Assembly (NCBI GenBank): GCA_017395275.1
Contig: JAFPVN010000033.1
Coordinates: 1-12,612, forward strand
Length of the DNA: 12,612 bases
Direction: 5' to 3'
Origin: Candidatus Methanomethylophilaceae archaeon
Lineage (GTDB): Archaea; Thermoplasmatota; Thermoplasmata; Methanomassiliicoccales; Methanomethylophilaceae
Under the pieces are notes generated by a model. It was not told where the DNA came from, ran no database searches, and saw nothing but the letters and a program-made list of their open reading frames with translations. The translations under genes were made by a program, and so were the position numbers. Below, piece after piece: positions 1 to 6,793 of this stretch (position 1 is the first letter of the stretch; each line of letters begins with the position of its first letter).

Positions 1-93
1 CTCGTGAAGAAGGGCAACGGACTCTACTGCAAGAAGTGCGAGAGGTCCTTCCCCAGGAAGCTGGCGGACGATTACGGCAACGTGATCCTCTGA
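1..93 (+). CDS. C-terminal fragment of a small zinc-ribbon-like protein (5' end outside window)
   Basis: The first 30 codons are open in frame 1 and end in TGA at 91-93. The fragment reads LVKKGNGLYCKKCERSFPRK and ends in NVIL. It carries one CxxC pair in a short basic context, and the start of the gene lies to the left of the window. The pattern G-x-L-x-C-x-x-C followed a few residues later by a Pro and an aliphatic C-terminus resembles the second half of Trm112/UPF0434-type zinc ribbons, which support tRNA and protein methyltransferases, but it is too short for a firm assignment. It lies 22 nt upstream of the PP-loop gene on the same strand, so the two are probably co-transcribed. The function is not established. 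Confidence 0.5.
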   Translation, partial: LVKKGNGLYCKKCERSFPRKLADDYGNVIL

Positions 94-115
94 GATCCCT
101 TCCGGGATTCCATAC

Positions 116-742
116 ATGAAGCTGGTATCGCTCATATCCGGCGGCATAGATTCCCCCGTGGCATCGTACATGATGGCGCACGTCGGAGCGGAGGTCATAC
201 TCCTCCACATGGACAACGGGAAGTACGGCGAACCCAAGGATATCGAGAAGGTCAGGGACATCGCCGCACAGCTGGAGAAGGTCACCGGCAGGGAGTTCCC
301 GGTATACGTGGCGGACCACGAGCCCAACCAGACCGCCATCAAGGAGAACTGCGACAGCCATTACCAGTGCGTCATGTGCAAGAGGTTCATGCACAACGTC
401 GCCAAGCAGTTCGCCATCAGGAACGGCTGCGAGGGCATCATCATGGGGGATTCCCTCGGACAGGTGGCATCGCAGACACTCCGCAACATAAGGGCGGAAC
501 AGACCTCCCTGCAGTTCCCCATAATCCGTCCGCTCATCGGACTGGACAAGGAGGACATCATCGAGACCGCCAAGAGGATCGGCACGTACGAGATCTCCAT
601 CAGGAAGACATCCGGATGCGCAGCGGTACCCGTCGGCCCTACCATAGACGCTCAGCCCGACAGGATACTCTCGTTCCAGTCGAAGATGGATTTCGACGGT
701 CTCGTCTCCGCTTCCGTCGATAGTGCCAGACGTATAAATTGA
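116..742 (+). CDS. Stand-alone ThiI-type PP-loop ATPase (tRNA 4-thiouridine synthase catalytic-domain family)
   Basis: This 208-residue protein consists only of the adenine-nucleotide alpha-hydrolase domain of the ThiI family. The PP-loop SGGIDS lies at residues 8-13, and the ThiI-like stretch GDSLGQVASQTLRNI at 111-125. In characterised ThiI enzymes this domain adenylates U8 of tRNA before sulfur insertion. A CxxC pair (C85, C88) sits in the position described for methanogen ThiI proteins, which lack a rhodanese domain and use this motif for sulfur transfer. Another Cys, C168, lies in TSGCAAVP. No ThiI N-terminal ferredoxin-like or THUMP domain precedes it: the frame starts at the PP-loop, and the upstream gene stops 22 nt earlier. 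Full ThiI proteins are about 380-480 residues, so tRNA binding must come from elsewhere, or the substrate differs. There is no clear Shine-Dalgarno; a small hairpin (ATCCC/GGGAT, 95-108) precedes the start. Confidence 0.8.
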   Translation: MKLVSLISGGIDSPVASYMMAHVGAEVILLHMDNGKYGEPKDIEKVRDIAAQLEKVTGREFPVYVADHEPNQTAIKENCDSHYQCVMCKRFMHNVAKQFAIRNGCEGIIMGDSLGQVASQTLRNIRAEQTSLQFPIIRPLIGLDKEDIIETAKRIGTYEISIRKTSGCAAVPVGPTIDAQPDRILSFQSKMDFDGLVSASVDSARRIN

Positions 743-1033
743 TCAGTTCTTGTCGATCCATCCCATGTTCTTGAGCTGGGACAGGGCGGGACAGGAGTAG
801 ATGTCGTTCTCGTCGTACAGCATGTCGATGGACACCCTGTTGATGTAGTTCGACTGCACGATGGAGACGTAAAGGGTGTAATCTCCGATGGGGATCTTTA
901 TGTCACTGTCCTTCGGCGGCTTCACCGATATTGGGACCAGCGCGGGACCCCTGCAAGCCGTGCAAACACGGTAATCCGTCTTCTCCTTAAGGATGAGCTG
1001 GACGACCTCATCATCTACCTTGATCTCTGGCAT
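743..1033 (-). CDS. Conserved-looking small hypothetical protein with a CxxC pair
   Basis: This is a 96-residue acidic soluble protein that I do not recognise. It has no signal peptide or membrane segment. Cysteines lie at C24 and C27 (VCTACRGP) and at C81 (YSCPAL), so a metal site or disulfide is possible. The middle (about residues 48-70) alternates polar and hydrophobic residues and looks like beta strands. Codon use resembles the neighbours, with C/G at third positions. The start is the only ATG near the left end of the frame, and an archaeal TATA-like element lies about 27 nt upstream, as expected for a leaderless transcript. Its TGA stop directly abuts the TGA stop of the convergent PP-loop gene. 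Reality as a gene is likely from the promoter, codon bias and exact fit between neighbours; the function is unknown. Confidence 0.7.
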   Translation of the reverse strand: MPEIKVDDEVVQLILKEKTDYRVCTACRGPALVPISVKPPKDSDIKIPIGDYTLYVSIVQSNYINRVSIDMLYDENDIYSCPALSQLKNMGWIDKN

Positions 1034-1055
1034 ACTTCCGCTATATCGGGAATTC

Positions 1056-1064
1056 AGATATAAT
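1056..1064 (-). promoter_or_regulatory. TATA box of the small Cys-pair gene
   Basis: On the minus strand this reads ATTATATCT, centred about 27 nt upstream of the ATG at 1033. That is the usual archaeal TATA-to-start distance, so the transcript would begin at or very near the start codon. No Shine-Dalgarno lies between the two, which fits leaderless translation. Confidence 0.55.
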
Positions 1065-1088
1065 AGTTGTCCAGTTTTTCTGCAAATC

Positions 1089-1097
1089 GTTAAATCC
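1089..1097 (+). promoter_or_regulatory. Possible TATA box of NOB1
   Basis: The AT-rich stretch GTTAAATCC lies 23-31 nt upstream of the NOB1 ATG at 1120, in an otherwise GC-rich strand. No Shine-Dalgarno is visible between it and the start, so a leaderless transcript is plausible. The 86-nt gap 1034-1119 would then be a compact divergent promoter region serving the minus-strand gene and NOB1. Confidence 0.4.
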
Positions 1098-1119
1098 AGA
1101 CGAATGGTACATCGTTACG

Positions 1120-2025
1120 ATGACGCTTGTCCTTGACAGTTCGGCACTCTTCTCCATGGAGAACCTTCCCGAGGATCACGTATGCCCTCCCGGCGTCGTG
1201 AAGGAGCTCAGGAAGTACAAGGACACCAGGCTCGACCTCTGGGGGGACATGCTCAGGGTCTCCGACTGCACCGAATCCTCCCTGGAAGCGGTCAGGGAGG
1301 CCGCCAGGAGGACCGGGGACCTGGGGAGGCTGTCCCCTGTGGACATGACCGTCATCGCCCTAGCCGTGGACGTGAAGGGCACCGTGATGTCCGACGATTT
1401 CTCCATACTCAACGTGTGCACCGTCATGGGCATACCCAGCGTGCCCGTGGGGACGCAGGGGATAAAGAAGGTGGAGAAGTGGAACTACCAGTGCATCGGC
1501 TGCAGGAAGTGGTTCAAGGAGAGATCGGACGAGTGCCCCATCTGCGGGTCGCCGATGAAGGCCCACCGCAGGAAGCGATCACGGGAAGATGCGCCTGCAC
1601 TGGATGAGGTTGGTCATGCGGCGCCTGCCCAATATCCCCATGCAGAGCGACGTGGTCCACTCGTAGTGGAATGCGAAGATGTCCGCCAGCTTCTTGTTGA
1701 ACGCCGCGGTCTTCAGGGGCTTGAGCATGACGTCCCTCCACTCGATCTGATAGTCCTCGAGGGGACGTCCGGAGATCACGTTGTCGCCGGCGACGGTACC
1801 GCAGATGCGTCCCGCTATCATGGCAAGCGGAATGCCTCCGCCGTTGACCGATATGACGTGCCCGGCGGCGTCGCCCACCACCATGCCGTTGCCGGACACG
1901 GTGTTGTCGATCGGACCCTCGCTGGGGACGTACTTCCCTTCCATCTTGGTCATGACGTCGAAGCCTTCCCTCTTCACGAAGGTGTCGAAATAATCGCCGA
2001 GATTGCCCTTGGCGAACTTGGGTGA
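1120..2025 (+). CDS. NOB1 endonuclease (PIN domain plus zinc ribbon) with an apparently read-through 3' end
   Basis: The first about 152 residues are a complete archaeal NOB1, the endonuclease that trims the 3' end of 16S rRNA during small-subunit maturation. The PIN domain (residues 1-118) has the acidic active-site residues D6 (VLDSSA), E29 (VVKEL), D75 (SPVDMT) and D92/D93 (MSDDFS). The zinc ribbon follows with C125, C128, C139 and C142, then a basic tail. Archaeal NOB1 normally stops just there. Here codon 153 (1576-1578) is CGA and the frame stays open for 148 more codons, entirely antisense to geranylgeranyl reductase, to TGA at 2023-2025. That extension is low-complexity and rich in D, E, H, V and R, as expected of an antisense shadow, so the functional body is 1120 to about 1578. 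A TGA instead of CGA would give the usual length. This may be a sequence error, a recent stop loss, or a real extended protein. Confidence 0.85.
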   Translation: MTLVLDSSALFSMENLPEDHVCPPGVVKELRKYKDTRLDLWGDMLRVSDCTESSLEAVREAARRTGDLGRLSPVDMTVIALAVDVKGTVMSDDFSILNVCTVMGIPSVPVGTQGIKKVEKWNYQCIGCRKWFKERSDECPICGSPMKAHRRKRSREDAPALDEVGHAAPAQYPHAERRGPLVVECEDVRQLLVERRGLQGLEHDVPPLDLIVLEGTSGDHVVAGDGTADASRYHGKRNASAVDRYDVPGGVAHHHAVAGHGVVDRTLAGDVLPFHLGHDVEAFPLHEGVEIIAEIALGELG

Positions 2026-2679
2026 GAATCCCACGCCGATGTTGGCCTGCCCCTTCTTGGGGATGATCCAGCTGTATGCGCCGGGTGCGAGACCGCCGAA
2101 GTACATGACCACGTAGGGCTCGAAATCCCCCTTGGCCTGGGCGGTGACCGCGGGGTACGGGTTCCTGTTCTTCTTAAGACCCAGGGACCTTGCGACGCGG
2201 GATCCGGGACCGTCCGCGCCGACGATCACCTTGTACTCGATGTCGCCCTCGGAGGTCTTGGCCACCCCGTCCTCGATCCTGTCGAACCTGCAGCTCTTGA
2301 TGAGTTCCGCACCCTCCTTCACCGCGCGGTCAGCGAGGTACTGGTCGAACCTGTCCCTGTCGGTGGTGTATCCCGTGACCGGGAGGTCGGTGGTCTTCCC
2401 CTTGGGGTTGACGACCCTGATGGCCTTGGTCTCCAGCATCCTGAGGTCGGAGGGGATGGTGTCGAACAGCTCCTCTATCTCCTCGGCCTTGGGGAACATG
2501 GTCCTGATGTTCTCGGTGTCGGGCATGAACTCCCCGCACCTGACGGGCACTCCGACCTGGCTGCGCCTCTCTATGAATGTGACCTTCGCGCCCTTCATGG
2601 CGGCGTACCTGGCTGTCATGGAACCGGCCGGACCGGAGCCCACAACGAGGACGTCGGTCTTCAGAATGTTCTCGGTCAT
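1579..2679 (-). CDS. Geranylgeranyl reductase family flavoprotein
   Basis: The 366-residue FAD-dependent reductase belongs to the archaeal GGR family, which saturates geranylgeranyl chains of membrane ether lipids or their precursors. Visible elements, in order, are the N-terminal dinucleotide-binding loop VVGSGPAG (12-19) followed by an acidic strand end (FIERR, 35-39), the CGE motif (48-50), a second FAD-contact segment GADGPGS (154-160), the GGR signature YSWIIPK (202-208), and the FAD motif GDAAGHV with a following GGGIP (269-284). The C-terminus, CRRIFP, looks like a natural GGR end. It begins 4 nt after the prenyl synthase stop, so the two are surely one operon. Its stop at 1579-1581 lies within the open frame of the convergent NOB1. 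GGR homologues can also reduce quinone or methanophenazine side chains, so the substrate is not fixed by sequence. Confidence 0.9.
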   Translation of the reverse strand: MTENILKTDVLVVGSGPAGSMTARYAAMKGAKVTFIERRSQVGVPVRCGEFMPDTENIRTMFPKAEEIEELFDTIPSDLRMLETKAIRVVNPKGKTTDLPVTGYTTDRDRFDQYLADRAVKEGAELIKSCRFDRIEDGVAKTSEGDIEYKVIVGADGPGSRVARSLGLKKNRNPYPAVTAQAKGDFEPYVVMYFGGLAPGAYSWIIPKKGQANIGVGFSPKFAKGNLGDYFDTFVKREGFDVMTKMEGKYVPSEGPIDNTVSGNGMVVGDAAGHVISVNGGGIPLAMIAGRICGTVAGDNVISGRPLEDYQIEWRDVMLKPLKTAAFNKKLADIFAFHYEWTTSLCMGILGRRRMTNLIQCRRIFP

Positions 2680-2683
2680 GGTA

Positions 2684-3658
2684 TCACATGTCGCGTCTTA
2701 CGATGTAGAGTGCCAGACCCTCCAGGGATTCCCTGTACGGCGACTCGGGGAGGGCCCTGATGATGCTCACCGCCTCGTCGGCGAGCTCCTCGGCCTTCCT
2801 CTGGCAGCGGGCGAGAGCGTCCGTCTCCTTGATGAGCTCGAGGGACCTCTCCACCTCCTCGGGGGTGATGTCCCTATCGGTGAACAGCGAACGGATCTCG
2901 TCGCCGTGCTTAGGGTCCTGCATGGCGTAGATGACCGGCAGGGTGGGCTTCCCCTCGGTCATGTCTATGCCGACCCTCTTGCCGGTCTTCTTGGAACCGG
3001 TGATGTCCAGCATGTCGTCGATGATCTGGAACGCCAGACCGATCTTGCTGGAGTACTGGTCGATGACGGACAGCTTGTCGTGGTCCTTGGTGACCAGGAA
3101 CGCGCCCGCCATGGCGGCCGCGTTGATGAGGACGGCGGTCTTGCCGTTGATGATCTTGAAGTAATCGGCCTCGGTGACCGTAGCCACGCGCTCGAAGTCC
3201 TGCTGGGTGAACTCCCCCTCGGACATGGCAGATGCCGCGTTGGCGATGACCTGCATGGCCTCCTCCGGGAGGTTGCCCAGGGCCTTGTATCCCCTGGTGA
3301 GCATGAAGTCGCCCGCGACTATGGCCTTGGTCAGGGTGTACTCCCTGTGGAGCGTCCTGCGTCCGCGTCTGAGCTCGCCGCCGTCGTTGATGTCGTCGTG
3401 GATGAGCGTGGCGGAGTGGACGATCTCGAACGCCGAGCCGATGTGAATCGCGCGCTCCCTGTCCTGTCCTCCCAGTGCGAGGTGGGACAACAGGCATACG
3501 ATGGGCCTGACCCTCTTGCCTCCGGACTCTACGACGTATCTGCACATCTCATCGAGTTCGGAGTTCTCCGAGTGTATGGTCTCAAGGATGAATTCCTCTA
3601 TGCGGGGGATGTCGTCCCTGATTGAATCGGTCCATACGGTGGCCATCATAAAAGGCAT
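2684..3658 (-). CDS. idsA: trans-Polyprenyl diphosphate synthase (GGPP synthase type)
   Basis: This 324-residue enzyme condenses isopentenyl diphosphate with allylic diphosphates. It has GGKR at 46-49, the first Asp-rich motif DDIND at 88-92 followed by RRGRR (97-101), the GKT of the substrate pocket (172-174), and the second Asp-rich motif DDMLD at 214-218. The residue five before the first motif is Ala83, not the bulky aromatic typical of C15 synthases, so a C20 or longer product is expected. It leads an operon with geranylgeranyl reductase. The start is ambiguous. The frame begins MPFMM, with ATGs at 3658, 3649 and 3646. A TATA box at 3669-3676 predicts transcription near 3646-3649, so a leaderless start at the second or third ATG is more likely than the first. 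The wider open frame is reported. The product could feed lipid synthesis or an electron-carrier side chain. Confidence 0.92.
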   Translation of the reverse strand: MPFMMATVWTDSIRDDIPRIEEFILETIHSENSELDEMCRYVVESGGKRVRPIVCLLSHLALGGQDRERAIHIGSAFEIVHSATLIHDDINDGGELRRGRRTLHREYTLTKAIVAGDFMLTRGYKALGNLPEEAMQVIANAASAMSEGEFTQQDFERVATVTEADYFKIINGKTAVLINAAAMAGAFLVTKDHDKLSVIDQYSSKIGLAFQIIDDMLDITGSKKTGKRVGIDMTEGKPTLPVIYAMQDPKHGDEIRSLFTDRDITPEEVERSLELIKETDALARCQRKAEELADEAVSIIRALPESPYRESLEGLALYIVRRDM

Positions 3659-3668
3659 ACAGACTATG

Positions 3669-3676
3669 TATTAAAT
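3669..3676 (-). promoter_or_regulatory. TATA box of the idsA-ggr operon
   Basis: On the minus strand this reads ATTTAATA. It is the only strong AT-rich octamer between the fpo terminator and the prenyl synthase. Transcription about 24-27 nt downstream would begin at or next to the internal ATGs at 3649 and 3646, and after the ATG at 3658. It also shows that idsA and ggr can be transcribed independently of the fpo operon. Confidence 0.5.
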
Positions 3677-3715
3677 GGTTTGTCGAACAGGATAGCCAGA
3701 GCCAGATAATGGGAT

Positions 3716-3721
3716 AAAAAA
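3716..3721 (-). terminator. Oligo-T terminator of the fpo operon
   Basis: About 40 nt past the fpoN stop, the minus strand reads CCCTTTTTTATCCC, a run of six T in a GC-rich setting. Archaeal transcription commonly ends at such T runs without a required hairpin. It separates the fpo operon from the TATA box of the isoprenoid operon. The rest of the 3659-3761 spacer shows no other gene or strong inverted repeat. Confidence 0.6.
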
Positions 3722-3761
3722 GGGTAAGGGGTTTAAACGGTTTGGAGCGCGCCCCTCAGAT

Positions 3762-5252
3762 TCAGAATCCGAGGAGTGCGATCGCTGCGGTCCTGCAGAG
3801 CCTCAGGAGAGGCTGCGGGTAGACACCGAGGACGATGATGCCGATCACACAGAGTGCGATGGCGACCATGAAGACCTTGCTGATGACCAGCTTCTCGGTG
3901 GACTCTCCCTCCTCGATGTACATCGTCTTGACGACGCGTGCATAATAGTACAGCGACATCGCCGAGTTGAGTACAGCGATCAGGATGAGCCAGAGCCACT
4001 CGGTGACGACCTCTCCGTTGACGTATATCGCGCTCGAGAACAGGACGAACTTGGAAGTGAATCCTGCGAGCGGAGGGATACCTGCCAGCGAGAACAGGCA
4101 GAGCATCATCGCTGCTGCGACGAGCGGTGCCCTCTTGGCCAGTCCCTTGTAGTCCGAGATGTTCTCTCCGAGACCCGCGGTGATGAGTGCCGCGACGATG
4201 ACGAACGCGCCGCCCTTCATGACCACGTGGGTGAACATGTGGAAGATTGCACCGGTGACCGCGTACTGGCTCATTACGGCCAGAGCGATCGCGATGTAAC
4301 CGGCCTGTGCGATACTCGAGTAGGCCAGCATCCTCTTGATGTTGGTCTGCGAGATCGCGACCATGTTACCGACGGTCATGGTGATCGCAGCGATGATCGC
4401 GAAGATGTACTGGATGGGCTGGTACTGGATCGCCTGCGCGAAGATGAACAGCGCGAAGAAGATCTTGAACAGCACGGCGAATCCCATCTTCTTGGATGCG
4501 GTCGCCAGGAATCCGGAGACAGGAGTGGATGCTCCCTCGTACACATCGGGTGCCCAGGAGTGGAACGGCACTGCCGCGATCTTGAATCCGTATCCTGCGA
4601 TGAGGGCGACGGATCCCATCAGGACGACCCAGTTGACTCCGACCTCGCTGAACCTGTATCCAAGCTCGCTGAGGGTGATGGTGCCGAGGGCTCCGTAGAT
4701 CATCGACATTCCGTACAGGGTGAGTGCGGTGGAGAACGCTCCGATCAGGAGGTACTTGACCGCTGCCTCGGATGCACGGGGGTCGTTCTTCTTGAGTGCG
4801 ACGGTGGCGTAGGACGTGATGGACACGAGCTCGACCGACACGAAGATTCCGATGAGGCTGTTGGAAGCGACTGCGAACATCATACCGGCGGTGGCCGCCA
4901 TGATGAGTGCGTAGTACTCTCCCTGGTGCTTCGTGGTCTCGGAGTGGACGGGGGAGACGAAGATCGTCAGTCCCGCGACCGCGAGGAACAGGCACATCAT
5001 GAGGCCGGAGAAGGCGTTGAACTCAAAGAGTCCGAACGCGGTACCGTAGGTCTTGGTGTGCATGTAGCCCAGACACACGCATGCGGCGCCCACCGCGAGG
5101 ATGAACGACACGATCGCGGGTATCTTTCCGTTCTTCGTGAGGAAGTACAGGAGGGGCGCGAGGAGTGCAGCGACGATGATGATCGCCTGGGGAATGATGT
5201 ATGCGACTTCCCCGGTCAGGTCCAACACTTTATCTGCTAATGACTCGAACAT
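3762..5252 (-). CDS. fpoN: FpoN, antiporter-like membrane subunit of the F420H2 dehydrogenase-like complex
   Basis: The 496-residue, many-helix protein matches NuoN/FpoN, one of the three antiporter-like subunits that move ions across the membrane as electrons pass through the arm. The key charged residues are visible: E141 in SVELVS (helix 5), K224 in GFKIAAVPFHSW (helix 7) followed by APDVYEGASTP, and K254/K255 (helix 8). The length is normal for the family. The start is well supported: GGAGG (5260-5264) lies 7 nt upstream of ATG, and the fpoM stop is 12 nt before it. It is the last gene of the fpo run; no fpoO follows, and a T6 tract comes about 40 nt downstream. Confidence 0.95.
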   Translation of the reverse strand: MFESLADKVLDLTGEVAYIIPQAIIIVAALLAPLLYFLTKNGKIPAIVSFILAVGAACVCLGYMHTKTYGTAFGLFEFNAFSGLMMCLFLAVAGLTIFVSPVHSETTKHQGEYYALIMAATAGMMFAVASNSLIGIFVSVELVSITSYATVALKKNDPRASEAAVKYLLIGAFSTALTLYGMSMIYGALGTITLSELGYRFSEVGVNWVVLMGSVALIAGYGFKIAAVPFHSWAPDVYEGASTPVSGFLATASKKMGFAVLFKIFFALFIFAQAIQYQPIQYIFAIIAAITMTVGNMVAISQTNIKRMLAYSSIAQAGYIAIALAVMSQYAVTGAIFHMFTHVVMKGGAFVIVAALITAGLGENISDYKGLAKRAPLVAAAMMLCLFSLAGIPPLAGFTSKFVLFSSAIYVNGEVVTEWLWLILIAVLNSAMSLYYYARVVKTMYIEEGESTEKLVISKVFMVAIALCVIGIIVLGVYPQPLLRLCRTAAIALLGF

Positions 5253-5264
5253 TCTTATCCCTCC

Positions 5265-6779
5265 TTACAGAAGCGCCTCCAGCGCAGGTCCGAGGACCGA
5301 TGAGTACGGCGTGATGAAGTCCATTGCGACGGACGGCATGATACCGAACAGTGCGATCAGTCCGCAGAGGACCGCAAGTACTGCGATCTCGTTCTTTGCG
5401 ATGTCGTGGCAGTGCTCCAGATCGATCTTGTCGGTGAGCTTGCCGAAGAGGGTCTTCTGCATTGCCCAGAGGTAGTAACCGGCGGTGAGCATCATGTCCA
5501 GGAGTCCGAAGACGATCAGCCACTCGAGGCTGTGTGCCGCGAGGTAGGTCCAGAGACCGTACAGGAGTCCGAACTCGGCTATGAATCCCATAAGTCCGGG
5601 AAGACCGAGGGATGCCATGAATCCGAACATCATGAAGGTCGCGTAGACGGGGAACTTGCCTGCCATTCCTCCGAGGAGGCGCATGTCCCTGGTGCCGAAG
5701 TTGTGACCAGCGATACCGCAGACCATGAACAGGACACCGGAGATGATTCCGTGCGCGAACATCTGGAAGATGGCGAACTGGATTCCGATCTCGGACATGC
5801 AGCCCATTCCCACGAGGACCATTCCCATGTGGCTGATGGACGAGTATGCGACCATCTTCTTGAGGTCGTTCTGGGCGATACAGGCGTATGCTCCGTAGAC
5901 CATCGCGAAGAGACCGAGTCCGATCATCACGGGCTGCCAGAATCCGAATGCCAGGCTGAATATGTCCTGGTTGAGACAAATCCTGATGATACCGTAGGAT
6001 CCCATCTTAAGCATGACACCTGCCAGCAGGACGGATCCTCCGGTAGGCGCCTCGACGTGTGCGTCGGGCAGCCATGTGTGGAACGGAGGCACGGGCATCT
6101 TGACCGCGAATCCGAAGAACAGGAGTCCGAAGACGAAGATCTGCATGAACTCGCTGAGCGCCGAGTTGGCGGCAACATCCGCGAATGCGAAGCTCACGGC
6201 GTGAGATCCGTCGTGGGCGGAGAACACCACGATGAAGATTCCTATCATCATGATGACCGACGCAACGTGGGTGTAGATGAAGAACTTGATCGCAGAGTAG
6301 TGCCTGCGGGGTCCTCCGTACCAGGAGATCAGGAAGAACATGGGTATGAGGGTGACTTCCCACATGATGTAGAACAGGAAGTAATCCGCCGCCATGTAGA
6401 CTCCCATGAGTCCGACCTCCATTGCCAGGAGCAGCGAGTGGTAGTAGTTCGCGTTGTTCTCCTCGTGCCACGAGAACAGGACGACCAGGAAGACCAGCAG
6501 TGCGGTCAGGAAGACCATCAGGATGCTGAGTCCGTCGATCTGGAAGATGATGTTCATCTTGACGACGCCGGAGACCTTGAACCATACGTAGTTCTCGGTG
6601 AGGTCCGCGAGGTCCTCGGGCTTGATGGTGAGCAGGTAGACCGCCAGCACCAGCGTGACCGCGGAGAACGCGGCTGCGATGAACTTTGCCTTGGGTGCCC
6701 TGGCGCCGCCCATGAAGAGGGTCAGCAGAGCGCCGACGAGGGGTACGATTACCAGTATGGAAAGAATTGGGAAATCCAT
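5265..6779 (-). CDS. fpoM: FpoM, antiporter-like membrane subunit
   Basis: The 504-residue protein matches NuoM/FpoM. E141 lies in IMWEVTLIPMFFL (helix 5). K227 lies in GFAVKMPVPPFHTWLPDAHV (helix 7), the hallmark of this subunit, and K258 lies in VMLKMGSYG. The start is MDFPILSIL at 6779. The same frame stays open upstream to 7397, but that part is Arg-rich shadow lying inside fpoL. The ATG shares one base with the fpoL stop (TGATG), and GGAGGTG (6787-6793) lies 7 nt upstream, so translation is probably coupled to fpoL. The family role is proton or sodium translocation within the membrane arm. Confidence 0.95.
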   Translation of the reverse strand: MDFPILSILVIVPLVGALLTLFMGGARAPKAKFIAAAFSAVTLVLAVYLLTIKPEDLADLTENYVWFKVSGVVKMNIIFQIDGLSILMVFLTALLVFLVVLFSWHEENNANYYHSLLLAMEVGLMGVYMAADYFLFYIMWEVTLIPMFFLISWYGGPRRHYSAIKFFIYTHVASVIMMIGIFIVVFSAHDGSHAVSFAFADVAANSALSEFMQIFVFGLLFFGFAVKMPVPPFHTWLPDAHVEAPTGGSVLLAGVMLKMGSYGIIRICLNQDIFSLAFGFWQPVMIGLGLFAMVYGAYACIAQNDLKKMVAYSSISHMGMVLVGMGCMSEIGIQFAIFQMFAHGIISGVLFMVCGIAGHNFGTRDMRLLGGMAGKFPVYATFMMFGFMASLGLPGLMGFIAEFGLLYGLWTYLAAHSLEWLIVFGLLDMMLTAGYYLWAMQKTLFGKLTDKIDLEHCHDIAKNEIAVLAVLCGLIALFGIMPSVAMDFITPYSSVLGPALEALL

Positions 6780-6793
6780 CAGAATCCACCTCC
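6777..6793 (-). promoter_or_regulatory. fpoL/fpoM Shine-Dalgarno and coupled stop-start
   Basis: The minus strand reads GGAGGTGGATTCTGATG: a full Shine-Dalgarno, 7 nt of spacer, then the fpoL TGA sharing its A with the fpoM ATG. It fixes the fpoM start within a frame that remains open far upstream. The same layout, identical at 15 of 17 bases, occurs at the fpoH/fpoI junction. Confidence 0.85.

Noticed and set aside
95..108. Small hairpin ATCCC-TTCC-GGGAT before the PP-loop gene as a terminator or riboswitch
   Set aside because: The stem is only five base pairs, there is no T tract, and 22 nt is too short for a riboswitch; chance is likely.
1579..2025. Reading the NOB1 extension as a genuine new domain
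   Set aside because: Its composition matches antisense shadow of the reductase and it has no visible motif; kept only as a question about the stop codon.
2132..3625. 497-codon plus-strand frame antisense to geranylgeranyl reductase and the prenyl synthase
   Set aside because: The two minus-strand genes carry all catalytic motifs of their families, and this frame spans their operon junction with low-complexity composition.
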